Assembly (NCBI RefSeq): GCF_018294505.1
Contig: NC_057795.1
Span: 516,601,915-516,665,914, forward strand
Direction: 5' to 3'
Source of the DNA: Triticum aestivum
Taxonomy: Eukaryota; Streptophyta; Magnoliopsida; Poales; Poaceae
Length of the DNA: 64,000 nucleotides
Shown here: positions 21,828 through 33,871 of the stretch, piece after piece
Numbering within the stretch: the stretch's first letter is position 1
Layout of the letters: every line of letters starts with the position of its first letter
The notes under the pieces: model-generated
Databases searched by the model: none
Told to the model about the DNA's origin: nothing
The model's input: only the letters and a program-made list of their open reading frames with translations
Program-made: the position numbers and the translations under genes

Positions 21828-22490
21828 TAGGGCGTGTTTGGTTGTCATCTCAAATATTGCCTGCATTGCATACTTGTCCCAGCTCAACCTGGCTGCGCAA
21901 AAACATGCCAAAAACCAATATCTGCATGTTGTTTTGTTGCCTGCATTGCATCAGTGGCCATTTTAGGGCATGCTGTTTGATTGCACACATTTGTGCTTCA
22001 GGGGTCAGAAGATGCACACCATAGTTGTTTGGCTGCGTGCACGTTTGTGTTCTGCTAAGCCCTTTCAAATGTGGTGGCCTTACCACAACATCATGCACAA
22101 CAGCAAAGAACAGACATCACAACAAAGGTAAGCAAGCAATGAATAGAAGGGTAAACAACAGATTAACAGGCAAACTAGTATAAGCAAGCAATGATCAGTG
22201 CCAGTTGCTATACATGCGATGCTTTGTTTTAGATCATAACACTAGACCAATGGCAGTTGCCAAATCAGTTCTATGATCTAAACATAGCAGTGCAAGTTTG
22301 GCAAGTTGCTAAACATGCAATGCTATGTTCAGATCATAGCACTAGATCAGTGGCAGTTGCCAAATCAGTGTTATGATCTGAATGTAGCACTGCAAGTTGT
22401 GCCAGTTCCCAATCATTAGGAGGACACCCAAATTTGGTTGCATGTTGGTTGGTAGTAGTACCTAAACGAGCAAACACAATGGCCCTAGCT
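21828..22490. mobile_element. Possible small DNA transposon (TIR type)
   Basis: GGGCGTGTTTGGTTG at about 21831 is a sequence typical of grass TIR transposon ends. Near 22470-22490, GAGCAAACACAATGGCCCT is a weak inverted counterpart. The interior has words such as GCCTGCATTGCAT repeated at about 21860 and 21940. The terminal match is poor, so the call is tentative. Confidence 0.3.
22200..22400. repeat. Two tandem 101 bp units, each an inverted repeat
   Basis: Unit 1 at 22200-22300 and unit 2 at 22301-22400 share GCCAGTTGCTA/GCAAGTTGCTA, TGCAATGCT, AGATCATA, CACTAGA, TGGCAGTTGCCAAATCAG and TGATCT. Within unit 2, CAGATCATAGCAC (22330) pairs with GTGTTATGATCTG (22368); TGGCAGTTGCCA is itself palindromic. 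Confidence 0.85.
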
Positions 22491-22522
22491 AGAACGTCTA
22501 TAAGCATGCACATTTATCCTAT

Positions 22523-24178
22523 TGATACGTCTCCAACGTATCTATAATTTATGAAGTATTCATGCTATTATATTATCCATCTTGGATGTTTTATATGCAT
22601 TTATATGCTATTTTATATGACTTTTTGGAATAACCTATTAACCTAGAGCCCAGTGCCAGTTTCTATTTTTTCCTTGTTTTTGAGTTTTGCAGAAAAGGAA
22701 TATCAAATGGAGTCCAATTGACCTGAAAATTTATGGAGATTATTTTTGGACCAGAAGAAGCCCATGGAGCATCGGAGATGGACCAGAAGAGTCCCGAGTC
22801 AACCACGAGGGTGGAGGGTGCGCCCTACCCCCTGGGCGCGCCCCCTACCTCGTGGCTGACTCGGAGACCTCTCTGACTTGTTCCTGACGCCAACACCTCT
22901 TATATATCCCCAAATTTCAAGAACAGAACCTAGATTGGGAATTCTGCTACCGCAAGCCTCTGTAGCCACCAAAAACCAATCGGGATACTGTTCTGGCACC
23001 CTGCCGGAGGGGGGATCCATCACCGGTGGCCATCTTCATCATCCCGGCGCTCTCCATGACGAGGAGGGAATATTTCACCCTCGGGGTTGAGGGTATGTAC
23101 CAGTAGCTATGTGTTTGATCTCTCTCTCTCTCTCTCTCTCATGTTCTGGATTTGGCACGATCTTGATGTACCGCGAGCTTTGCTATTATAGTTGGATCTT
23201 ATGATGTTTCTCCCCCTCTACCTTCTTGTAATGGATTGATTTTTCCCTTTGAAGTTATCTTATCGGATTGAGTCTTTAAGGATTTGAGAACACTTGATAT
23301 ATGTTTTGCATGTGCTTATCTGTGGTGACAATGGGATATTCACGTGATCCACTTGATGTATGTTTTGGTGATCAACTTCCGGGTTTTGTGACCTTGTTAA
23401 CTTATGCATAGGGGTTGGCACACGTTTTCGTCTTGAATCTCCGGTAGAAACTTTGGGGCACTCTTTGAAGTTCTTTGTGTTAGTTTGAATAGATGAATCT
23501 CAAATTGTGTGATGCATATCGTATAATAAAACCCATGGATACTTGTGGTGACATTAGGGTTTGGTTGATGTGTGTCTTAAGGTGTTATTTTACTACGAAC
23601 TCTGGGGCTGTTTGTGACACTTATAGGAATAGCCAATGGATTGATGGGAAAGAATAACTTTGAGGTGGTTTCGTACCCTACAATAATCTCTTTGTTTGTT
23701 CTCCGCTATTAGTGACTTTGGAGTGACTCTTTGTTGCACATTGAGGGATTGTTATATGATCTAATTATGTTATCATTGTTGAGAGAACTTGCGCTAGTGA
23801 AAGTATGAACCCTAGGCCTTGTTTCTAAGCATTGCAATACCATTTTCACTCACTTTTATTACTTGCTACCTTGCTGTTTTTATATTTTCAGATTACAAAA
23901 ACCTATATCTACCATCCATATTGCACTTGTGTCACCATCTCTTCGCCGAACTAGTGCACCTATACAATTTACCATTGTATTGGGTGTGTTGGGGACACAA
24001 GAGACTCTTTGTTATTTGGTCGCAGGGTTGTTTGAGAGAGACCATCTTCATCCTACGCCTCCCACGGATTGATAAACCTTAGGTCATCCACTTGAGGGAA
24101 ATTTGCTACTGTCCTACAAACCTCTGCACTTGAAGGCCCAACAACGTCTATGAGAAGAAGGTTGCGTAGTAGACATCA
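22523..24178 (+). repeat. TE5 5' LTR (1656 bp)
   Basis: Starts TGATACGTCTCCAACGTATC and ends GTAGTAGACATCA immediately before the primer site. It carries the GC-rich block around 22800-22855 (GGGTGCGCCC, GGGCGCGCCC, CTCGTGG), a TATA-like CTTATATATCC near 22898, and a TC microsatellite. Confidence 0.88.
23119..23140 (+). repeat. (TC)11 microsatellite in the TE5 LTR
   Basis: Eleven TC units following GTTTGA, within the R-U5 side of the LTR. Confidence 0.9.
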
Positions 24179-24188
24179 ATCTCTTTTC

Positions 24189-24206
24189 TGGCGCTGTTAC
24201 CGGGGA
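24189..24206 (+). other. TE5 primer binding site
   Basis: TGGCGCTGTTACCGGGGA, two changes from the tRNA-Asp complement TGGCGCCGTTGCCGGGGA, ten bases after the LTR end. Confidence 0.8.
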
Positions 24207-24281
24207 GGTTAGTGCTTGAAGGTACATCTTTAGATCTTGCAACGAATCTTTTAGTTTCTTGTTTTATCACTAGTTTAGTTT

Positions 24282-25267
24282 ATGAAGGAAAACAAAAAAA
24301 TGGAATTGAGGTTGCCTCATATGCTTCATCTTTTTAATGCCTTTCATGAAAATGATGGAAAGGAAATTTGTGCTCAAGTGTTAGAAGAAGAAGTTTATAA
24401 AATGTTTGGCATAAAATATTTGAATGATGAGCATGATTGCAATGTTGTTAGTACGAATTCTTTGAATATCCATGATGCTAATGATATGCAAAGCCACAAG
24501 CTTGGGGATGCTATGTTCGATGAAGATGATATTTTTGTCCCCCAAGTTTTGATGAGCAAATTTATTATGATGATAGCATGCCTCCTATTTATGATGATTA
24601 TATTGATGAAAGTGGGTTTGGAAGATTGTCAACTTTAGGAAGTAATGTTCCCACTATTTTGGAAGGTGTTGAATCTTATAATATTTATGGAAGTGGATTT
24701 GGAGAGGTCATGACTTTATTTAGTGATGAATCCATTATTTCGGAAGAGGTTCCAATTGATTATGGGAACAAAGTTGCTATCTATGATGATTATTGTAATG
24801 ACATGTATGTTATAAAGAATAATGATAATCATGAAACTTGTCTTCATGATTATAATTTTCAATTGGATTATGCCTCACATGATAGTTATTTTGTTGTGTT
24901 TGCTCCCACTATTCCGAATGAGAAGAATTTTGATTATGTGGAGAGTAGTAAAATTTATATGCTTGTGCATCATGAGAATAATGCTTTATGTGATGGTTAT
25001 ATTGTTGAATTCATTCATGATGCTACTAAAAATTATTATGAGAGAGGAACATGTGCTCTTACATATTGCAATAATATCAAGTTTCCTCTCTATGTGTTGA
25101 AATTTTTGAAGTTGCACTTGTTTTTCCTTCCTATTCAAGTTGATTCTTGTTCCCATAAGTTGTTTGCTCACAAAATCCCTATGCATAGGAAGTGGGTTAG
25201 ACTTAAATGTTCTTGTCATATGCTTCATGATGCTCCCATTATCTTTCAATCCTTATCTTTTGTGTGA
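24282..25267 (+). pseudogene. TE5 unrecognised ORF, frameshifted at a C-run
   Basis: ATG at 24282 opens a frame (MKENKKMELRLPHMLHLFNA) that shifts near the CCCCC at about 24539-24543. A second frame then runs to a stop at 25265-25267 (SMPPIYDDYIDESGFGRLST ... HAPIIFQSLSFV-type end). About 328 codons in total. The protein is rich in Asp, Asn, His and Tyr, with short acidic repeats of the form YDDY. The C-terminal half is Cys/His-rich (NALCDGYIVEFIHDATKNYY, CSCHMLHDAP). No gag core, protease, CCHC knuckle or reverse transcriptase motif is present. TE6 holds a relative on the other strand. It sits where gag should be, so it may replace gag or be a filler ORF. Function unknown. Confidence 0.6.
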
Positions 25268-26832
25268 GCATCATTGAAATCATCATGCATAGCTAGAAAG
25301 ACAATAAAGAAAAGCGCTTGTTGGGAGAAAACCCAACATTTATACCTATTGTTTTGGTGTGTCCACATGATTAAGCTACTATAGTAATCATGTTTTATAG
25401 CTTTTGTTTCAATAAAGTGCCAAGTAAGACCTTTGGGATGGCTTACGGTGATGGTTGTTTTGATCATGCTGAGAAACAGAAACTTTTGCGCCCAGGAAAA
25501 TAATTTTCATAATTCACAGAAGCGTGATTTTGATCTGATTATTTTTGCATCTGATTGGTACACAAATTTCCCATCTTGTCCTAATTTTTCAGAACTTTTG
25601 GAGTTACAGAAGTATTCGAGTTACAAATTACTACAGACTGTTCTATTTCTGACAGATTCTATTTTCTATGCGTTGTTTGCTTATTTTGATGAATCTATGA
25701 GTAGTATCGGAGGGTATGAAGCATGGAGAAGTTGTAATACAGTAGATATAACACCAATATGAATTTGGAATGAGTTCACAACAGTACCTAAGTGGTGATT
25801 TATTTTCTTATACTAACAGAGCTCATAAGATTTTCTGTTGAGTTTTGTGTTGTGAAGTTTTCAAGTTTTGGGTGAAGTTTCAATGGACTAAGGAATAAGG
25901 AGTGGAAATAGCCTAAGCTTGTGGATGCCCAAGGAACCCCAAGGTAATATTCAAGGACAACCAAGCAACTAAGCTTGGGGATGCCCCGGATGGCATCCCC
26001 TCTTTCGTCTTCGTTCATCGGTAAATTTACTTGAGGATATATTTTTATTCATCACATGATATGAGTTTTGCTTGGAGGATCATTTTTTTATTAGGATTTG
26101 CTTGATGTTATTTATAGTAATGTTTTGTATCTTTTATTTCAATAGAAGTGTCAAGGATAGCCTTCACCATGCACAATTTGCAAGTATATTAGTTGTTGTT
26201 TCAAAACAGAAAGTTTGTCGCTATTGCCAAAATTCCCAAGAAAACTCAGTATGTGATAAAATGTTGATTTTTTGTATAATAAGCTATGATAAATTCTCTA
26301 CAGTGTGGTAAATGTTCAGAATTTTTTGAGTTAAATAAGTATGATTCCTCTTGCATTCCTTACAGACTGCTCTATTTAGACAGATTGATGTTATGTTTGC
26401 ACTGCTTGCATATGTTTGCTTGTTTAATTATTCTATTTGAGGATAGGAGTGTTAAATATGTAGAGGAATTTAGTATCCAATATCAAATAATAATTTTAGT
26501 GATTTTGTACAGTAGAGAATGATAAGGTTTTGCATGGATTTATACTAACTTATCTCACGAGTTCTTGTCGAGTTTTGTGTGGATGAAGTTTTTAAGATTC
26601 CGGGAAACTATGATATGAAAGGAATTAAGGAGACACAAAAGCTTAAGCTTGGGGATGCCCAAGGGATCGCTAATTAATATTTCAAGAAGTCTCAAGCATC
26701 TAAGCTTTGGGATGCCCTGGTTGGCATCCCACCTTTCTTCATCAACAATCATCGGTTAGCCTCGGTTGAGCCTAAGTTTTTGCTTCTTCACATGATATGT
26801 GCTATCCTTGCAATGTCATTTTATCAGGATTT
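25268..26832 (+). repeat. TE5 internal tandem module, about 700-750 bp, two copies plus start of a third
   Basis: Shared landmarks recur in order: CACATGAT, TTTCAATA-AAGTG, GACTGYTCTATTT, ACAGATT, GAGTTTTGTGT-G-TGAAGTTTT, AAGCTT-GGGATGCCC, GGCATCCC-CTTTC, TTCATCGGTTA. Copy 1 is about 25360-26050, copy 2 about 26050-26795, and a third starts at 26796 (CACATGATATGTGC). A related single module lies inverted in TE6 (about 31020-31680). Confidence 0.7.
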
Positions 26833-27952
26833 GCTTGTTGTTTGAATAAAGTACTTAAGATCTGAAAATTTTAAATAAGAGAGAGTCTCCACATAGTTAC
26901 ATAATTATTCAACTACTCATTGATCTTCACTTATATCTCTTTGGAGTAGTTTGTCATTTACTCTCGTGCCTCACTTATATCCTATGAGTAAATGGTTGAA
27001 TGGATTTAATATCATAAATCTGAATTTATATATGTTTCATATGCTTACACCATGGGGAGTAATGACTTCACATATAAGAAGTAGAGGCGGTAAATTTATT
27101 AAAAGTTAGCAAACATTGTATTGGTCACTAGAACAATTCATGAAAGAATATTGAAGGAAGAGAGATTTCACATATAAATATACTATCTTGGGCATCTTCT
27201 ATGATTGTAAGCCCCATTAATTATTTTCAAACTTGATCAAATTAGTTGAACTTGGATAAGAAAGACAACTTAATGAGTTATGCTTGGGTATATTTGTATA
27301 GAAGTTATATTGTGATGGGCCCTCCAACATGTGGTGCTTGCTATTTAGAATCTTTTGCTAGCCTAAATTTCTGTACTAAGTGGGAATACTGCTTGTGCAT
27401 CCAAAATCCTTGAACCAAGTTTCTTCCATGAGTATCCACCATATCTACCTATATGCGGTATTTACCTGCCGTTCCAAGTAAATTTGCATGTGCCAAACTC
27501 TAAACCTTCAAATAATAATCTGTTTTGTATGCTCGAATAGTTCACGTGGCGACTAGGGGCTATCAGTATCTTCCATGCTAGGTGGGTTATTCTCACAATG
27601 AGTGGACTCTGCTCATCATTCACGAGAAAATGGCTGGTAATTGGGATGCCCAGTCCTATGATCAAAAGATCAAAAAAAAATCGCAAATAATTAAACAAAT
27701 TTAGAGCTCCCCTTGGATTGTTGATAGTTGGACGGTACCCGTTGTTTTGGACCAGCCGTGGAGTGTGTTTGTTGGTGGATGGGGAGTAAAAACTTTACCT
27801 TTCTATTTGGGAACCGCCTATAATGTATCTAGTATGGAAGATATTGGGAACTCTTGGTTGTTATGTTGACAATGAAAGCATACCTCTCAAAATTATTTTC
27901 ATCATTGTTTTAAAAGCTTCGACCTCTGGCACCTCTGCAAATACCTGCTTCC
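26833..27952 (+). other. TE5 3' noncoding internal region
   Basis: AT-rich, no supported ORF. Homologous in inverted orientation to TE1 (about 1130-1850) and TE6 (about 30300-30900). Ends at CTGCTTCC where TE6 starts; in TE1 the same text continues into CTCTGCGAAGGGCC. Confidence 0.75.
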
Positions 27953-29466
27953 TGATAATCCCCAAGTGCAGGGAATCATCGTAGCAATTTCCAAAGGTGG
28001 AAGTGATAAGCATGGAGTGTCGAACCCACAAGGAGCTAAAGGCAAGATCAATATTCTCTCAAGTCCTATCTGCCACTGATACGACTCTACGTACACCGAA
28101 GGTTTGCTTCCAACTAGAAACGAGAAATAAAACTACGTTGTGGGTATGAAGAGGATAACTTTGTATGATATCGAAGAGCTAAAATATAAAAGTAGGTGCT
28201 GTTATCATAAATTTAGAATATGTTACTAAATATTATAAATAGCGAGTGTGGAATAATGATGGGTCGGAGTGCGGAATTATCCTAGGCAATTGTTAACAAG
28301 ACCGGTAATCACTATTGCAATTTCATATGAGGGAGAGGCATAAGCTAACATACTTTCTTTTCTTGGATCATATGCACTTATGATTGGAACTCTAGTAAGC
28401 ATCCGCAACTACTAAAGATCATTAAGGTAAAACTCAACCATAGCATTAACATATCAAGTCCCCTTTATTCCCATACGACGTGACCCACTTATCCGTGTTT
28501 ATGCTGCTGTCACTCAAGCAACACAGACAATAACTAAACCATGGACATATTGCAACACCCTACAGCGGGAATCCCTCACGCTTGCGCGACACGGAGGGCA
28601 CAATAGGACAGCACCAAAATAAATCATACAACTCATACCAATCTAGATCATCAATCAACCCAAAGACAAAGGATATCTACTCAAAACATCATAAGATGGC
28701 AACACATCATTGGATCATAATATGTGTCATAAAGCACCATGTTCAAGTAAGGATTACAGCGGGGTGCGGGAGAGTGGACCGCGTAGAAGAGATGAGGATG
28801 GTGATGGTGATGAAGACGATCACCGCGGCGATGATTCCCCTCCTGATGGCACTCCGGCGCCACCGAGAGAGAGGAGGAGCGGTTCTCCCCCTTGTGCTTC
28901 CTCCTCCATGGCCTCGCCCCTAGATGTGGAGAGGTTCTCCCTCTGGTCCTTGGCCTTCATGGCGATGATGGCCCCTCCGGGATCCTCCTCCATGGCCTCC
29001 GGTGATGATGGCCCCCTCCGGTAGGGTGCTAGAGAGGGCCTAGATTGATTTCTCGTGGCTACAGAGGCTTGCGGCGGTGGAACTTCTGATCTAGGTTATT
29101 TTCTGGAGGTTTGGGTATTTATAGAAGAGGTTGGCGTCGAGGACAAGTCAAGGGTCCCCACAGGGAGTCCACGAGCCACAGGGGCGCGCCCCAGGGGGGT
29201 GGGCGCGCCCCCACCCTCGTGGAGCCCACGGGACACCCTATGGTAGATTTTTGTTCCAATATTTTTTATATTTTACAAAAAATCTTCGTTGATTTTCAGC
29301 GCATTCCGAGAACTTTTATTTCTGCACAAAAACAACAACACAGTAGTTCTGCTGAAAACAACGTCAGTCCGGGTTAGTTCTGATCAAATCATACCAAAAT
29401 CATATAGAACTATTGTAAACACGGCATGAATACTTCATAAATTATAGATACATTGGAGACGTATCA
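27953..29466 (-). repeat. TE6 3' LTR (1514 bp) and polypurine tract
   Basis: Plus-strand TGATAATCCCCAAGTGCAGG to GGAGACGTATCA. The abutting 29467-29480 reads AAGCTTGGGGATGC on the coding strand, the polypurine tract. A GC-rich block at about 29180-29225 contains GGGGCGCGCCCC and CCACCCTCGTGG. The frames at 28700-29020 are low-complexity Gly/Arg/Pro and Asp-rich reads of the LTR and are not genes. Confidence 0.87.
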
Positions 29467-29480
29467 GCATCCCCAAGCTT

Positions 29481-31768
29481 AATTCCTGCTCGTCCTCAAG
29501 TAGGTAAATGATAAAAGAAATAATTTATGAAGTGTGAATGCTAGCAAGCGCTTAAGTTTGATCGATGATAGTTTCAATCACTTTTTCTAGCATCATTATA
29601 TATCATAACAGTAGCTCAACTCATAAAACTTTTCATGATCAAGTAACAAGCTATTCACAAGTTAAAGTATAGATCATAAACTTTCTTGAAAACTAACAAA
29701 CCATGCTCTTAGTCATCAAACAATTGCAATTCATCTTATTTTTGGGAAGGGTCTATGTAAGAGCTTTCATTCAGCAAACTCCACATACTCAACTATCATT
29801 TAATCTTTCACAATTGCTAACACTCATGTGATATTTATGGTTTCAAAGTTTTAATCGGACATAGAGAAAGATAGGGGCTTATAGTTTCGCCTCCCAACCT
29901 TTTACCTCAAGGGTAATGTCAACAATAATAATTTATGAAAACCTACATCCAAGTGGATATATATATCCGGATTGCTCCAACACAAAGTGTTTGCCAAAGG
30001 AAAGAAAGTGTAAAAAGGAAAGGTGATGATCACCATGACTCTTGTATAAGGGTAGAAGATAAAAGTAAAAGATAGGCCTTTCGCAGAGGGAAGTAGAGGT
30101 TGTCATGCGATTTTATGGTTGGATGCACAAAATCATAATGCAAAAGAACGTCACTTTATTTTTCCTCTTGTGATAAAGACCTTTATTATGCAGTCCATCG
30201 CTTTTATTTCTTCCCTACCACAAGTTCGTATAAAGCTTATTTTCTTCGCACTAATAGATCATACATATTTAAAGAGCAATTTTTATTGCATGCATCGACG
30301 ACAACTTACTTGAAGGATCTTACTCAATCCATAGGTAGGTATGGTGGACTCTCATGGCAAAACTGGTTTAAGGGATGTTGGAAGCACAAGTATTATTTCT
30401 ACTTGGTGCAAAGAATTTGGCTAGCATGAGAGGGAAAGGCAAGCTCATCATGTTGGATGATCCAAGATAATATAACTTTTCGGATATAGGAAAACATAAC
30501 CCATTAAGCTGTCTTCCTTGTCCAACATCAAATTTTTAGCATGTCATATTTCAGTGAGTGCTCACAATTACAAAAGATGTACAAGATAGTATATTTATAT
30601 GTGAAATCTCTCTTCCTTCTATATTCTTTCATGAATTGTTCAAGTGACCAATTCTGCATTTGCTAACTTTCAATAAGTTTACTACCTATACTTATTATGT
30701 GTGAAGTCATTACTCCCCATGTTATAAGCATATGAAACGTATATAAATTAAGATTTATGATATTCAATTCATTCAACCATTTACTCATAGGATATACGTG
30801 AAGCACGTGAGTAAATGACAAACTACTCCGGAAAGATATAAGTGAAGAACAATGAGTATTCAAATAATTAACTAGCCATGGGAGGATTCTTTTTCTTTCA
30901 AGATTTCAGATCCAATGATTTTATTAAAAACAGCAAGTAAAATTGAAAATACGCTCCAAGAAAACACATATCGTGTGACGAATAAAAATATAGCTCTGAG
31001 TAAGGTATAGCTATAGTTTTGAAGACGAAAGAGGTGATGCCTTCCGGGGCATCCCCAAGCTTAGGCGCTTGAGTCTTCCTTGAATATTAACTTGGGGTGC
31101 CTTGGGCATCCCCAATATTAGAGTCTTTACACTCCTTATTCTCCTCATATTGATATCTCACTCAAAACTTGAAAACTTCAATCACACAAAACTTCACGGA
31201 ACTTCGTGAGATGGGTTAGTATGATAAAGAGTAAATCATTCACTTTGGTACTATCAAAGACAAGATTCATAACTGTTCTCACACAATTCCTACTGTACCA
31301 TATCATTTCTACAATTTCTATTGAGCCATATAAGCCATAGAAACTAGAAAACAAGCAAACTATGCATCAAAAACAGAATCTGCCAAAAACAGAACAGTCT
31401 GTAATGATCTGAACAACAACCATACGTATGCTACTCCAACAATTCTGGAATAAATTGGTGTAAATGAGGAATTTTCTATTAATCTTCTTCAAAAAGAATC
31501 AACTCAAAATCACTCTTCTGTAAAATATGGCAGCTAATCTCGTGAGCGCAAAGTTTCTGTTTTTTACAGCAAGATCACATTAACTTTCACCCAAGTCTTC
31601 CCAAAGGTCTTACTTGGCACTTTATTGAAACAAAAGGTATAAAACATGATTAATACAGTATCTTAATCATGTGGACACACAAAAACAGCAAAGGTAAATA
31701 TTGGGTTGACTCCCAACAAGCGCTTTTCTTTAATGCCTTTTAGCTAGGCATGATGATTTCAATGATGC
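29481..31768 (-). other. TE6 noncoding interior
   Basis: No supported ORF. Contains the stretch shared with TE1 and TE5 (AAAGATAGGCCTTTCGCAGAGG near 30070) and one inverted copy of the TE5 module (about 31020-31680, with GGGGCATCCCCAAGCTTAGG). Confidence 0.7.
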
Positions 31769-32425
31769 TCACATAAAAGATAAGAATTGAAACATAAAGA
31801 GAGCATCATGAAGAATATGACTAGCAAATTTACACATAACCCACTTCCTATGCCTATGGATTTTGTGAGCACACAATTTAAGGGAACAAGAATCAACTAT
31901 CATAGGAAGGCAAAACAAGTATAACTTCGAAACTTTAAGCACATAGAGATGAAACTTGATATTATTGCAACTCCTACAAGCATATATTCCCCCCTCACAA
32001 TAATTTTCAGTAGCATCATGAATGAGTTTAACAATACAACCATCACATAAAGCATTATTTTCATGATCTACAAGCATAGAAATTTTACTACTCTCCACAT
32101 AAGCAAAAATTCTTCTCATTCGGAATAGTGGGAGCAAACTCAACAAAATAACCATCATGTGACGCATAATCCAATTGAAAATTAAAATCATGATGACAAG
32201 TTTCATGGTTAACATTATTCTTTATATCATATATGTCATCACATTAATCATCATAGATATCAACTTTGTTCTCATAATCAATTGGAACCTCTTCCGAAAT
32301 AGCGGAATCATTACTAACTAAAGTTGACACTCTTCAAAATCCACTTTCATAAATATCACACTAAGATTCAACACCCTCCAAAATAGTGGGATCACTAATT
32401 CCTAAAGTTGACACTCTTACAAACC
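31769..32425 (-). pseudogene. TE6 relative of the TE5 unrecognised ORF, degenerate
   Basis: The clean part is about 32110 down to 31769: YVESSKISMLVDHENNALCD, KLIHDATENYC and an ending FQFLSF-M-stop that parallels the TE5 ORF C-terminus. Upstream (32110-32425) similarity continues in another frame with disrupted acidic repeats (the DNA encodes relatives of the SGFGR and PTILEGVES stretches), so at least one frameshift exists near 32105. The N-terminal third seen in TE5 is absent. Confidence 0.65.
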
Positions 32426-32439
32426 CACTTTAGATGATA

Positions 32440-32605
32440 GTATTATTCATACTCCAAAAGATATAAGTGAAGATCATGGAGCATTCTACAATTAATATAG
32501 ACTAACCAATATCCAAGCTCAAAATATATAAGTGAAGCACATGAAGCATTCTATAAAACCATACTCAAAAGATATAAGTGAAGCAAATGAAGCATTCTAT
32601 AAATC
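32440..32605. repeat. Three imperfect tandem units in TE6
   Basis: CAAAAGATATAAGTGAAG-ATCATGGAGCATTCTA near 32453, a second at about 32519 and a third at about 32567 share GATATAAGTGAAGC and ATGAAGCATTCTAT. The phrase GATATAAGTGAAG also occurs near 30835. Confidence 0.8.
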
Positions 32606-33871
32606 AATGAAGGGCTATCTCATACTAGCATGGTTCCTAAAGAAAAAGAAAAAGACAAGGGACACAAATCATGTGAACAAAACAAAAACCTAGGTATACC
32701 AATAATTGCAGAAGAAGAAAGATGGGATGCCAACCGGGGCATCCAAGAAGGAAATATGCCCTAGAGGCAATAATAAAGTTATTATTTATTTCCTTATTTG
32801 ATGATAAATGTTTATTATTCATGCTAGAATTGTATTAACCGGAAACTTAGTACATGTGTGAATACATAGACAAACAAAGTGTCACTAGTATGCCTCTACT
32901 TGACTAGCTCGTTGAATCAAAGATGGTTAAGTTTCCTAGCCATAGACATGATTTGTCATTTGATTAATGGGATCGAATCATTATAGAATGATGTGATTGA
33001 CTTGACCCATTCCGTTAGCTTAGCACTTGATCGTTTAGTATATTGCTATTGCTTTCTTCATGTCTTATACATGTTCCTATGACTATGAGATTATGCAACT
33101 CCCGAATACCGGAGGAACACTTTATGTGCTACCAAACATCATAATGTAACTAGGTGATTATAAAGGTGCTCTACAGGTGTCTCCGATGGTACTTGTTGAG
33201 TTGGCATAGATCAAGATTAGGATTTGTCACTCCGATTGTCGGAGAGGTATCTCTGGGCCCTCGCGGTAATGCACATCACTATAATCCTTGCAAGCAATGT
33301 GACTAATGAGTTAGTTGCGGGATGATGCATTACGGAACGAGTAAATAGACTTGCTGGTAACGATATTGAGCTAGGTATTGAGATACCAACGATAGAATCT
33401 CAGGCAAGTAACATACCGATGACAAAGGGAACAACGTATGTTGTTATGCGGTTTCACCGATAAAGATCTTCGTAGAATATGTAGGAGCCAATATGGGCAT
33501 CCAGGTTCCGCTATTGGTTATTGACCAGAGAGGTGTCTCGGTCATTTCTACATAGTTCTCGAACTCGTAGGGTCCGCAGGCTTAACATTCGTTGACGATA
33601 TAGTATTATATGAGTTTTGTATGTTGGTGACCGAATGTTGTTCGGAGTCCCGGATATGATCACGGACATGACGAGGAACTCCGGAATGGTCCGGAGATAA
33701 GGATTGATATATGGGATAATTGTGTTTGGTCTCCAGAAGGGTTCCGGAATTCACTGGAAGGGGTTCCGGATGTTTCCTGAAATGTCTGGGTACGAGAACA
33801 CTTTATTTGGGCCAAAGGGGAAAGCCCACAATGTTTTTGGAAAGCGCAAAAGGAAGTTTTGTAAAGTCCAG

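Larger units (their letters stand above)
22523..27952 (+). mobile_element. TE5: non-autonomous Gypsy element (Sabrina-like), 5' part
   Basis: 5' LTR, tRNA-Asp type primer site, one unrecognised ORF, a two-copy module of about 700-750 bp, and 3' noncoding sequence homologous to TE1. It stops at 27952 inside the noncoding part, exactly where the TE6 LTR begins. TE6 therefore landed in TE5, and the TE5 3' LTR should lie beyond the right edge. The 5 bp before it is CCTAT. Confidence 0.85.
27953..32745 (-). mobile_element. TE6: non-autonomous Gypsy element, 3' part, inserted in TE5
   Basis: Minus-strand element: 3' LTR at the left, polypurine tract, noncoding interior, a relative of the TE5 ORF, then interruption by TE7 at 32746. 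The 5 bp before it is CTTCC; the matching copy would lie right of the window, as would the 5' LTR. Confidence 0.82.

Noticed and set aside
21828..22490. Confident hAT or Harbinger element
   Set aside because: The left end is suggestive, but the right end pairs poorly and no clean target duplication was found; kept only as a low-confidence feature.
28582..29246. Frames in the TE6 LTR with Asp-rich and Gly/Arg-rich reads
   Set aside because: They read a GAT/GATGAC-rich simple sequence and the GC-rich block; no start context or homology.
32440..32605. CRISPR-like array (regular repeats in TE6)
   Set aside because: Only three imperfect units with unequal spacing inside a plant retrotransposon; no spacers, leader or cas genes.
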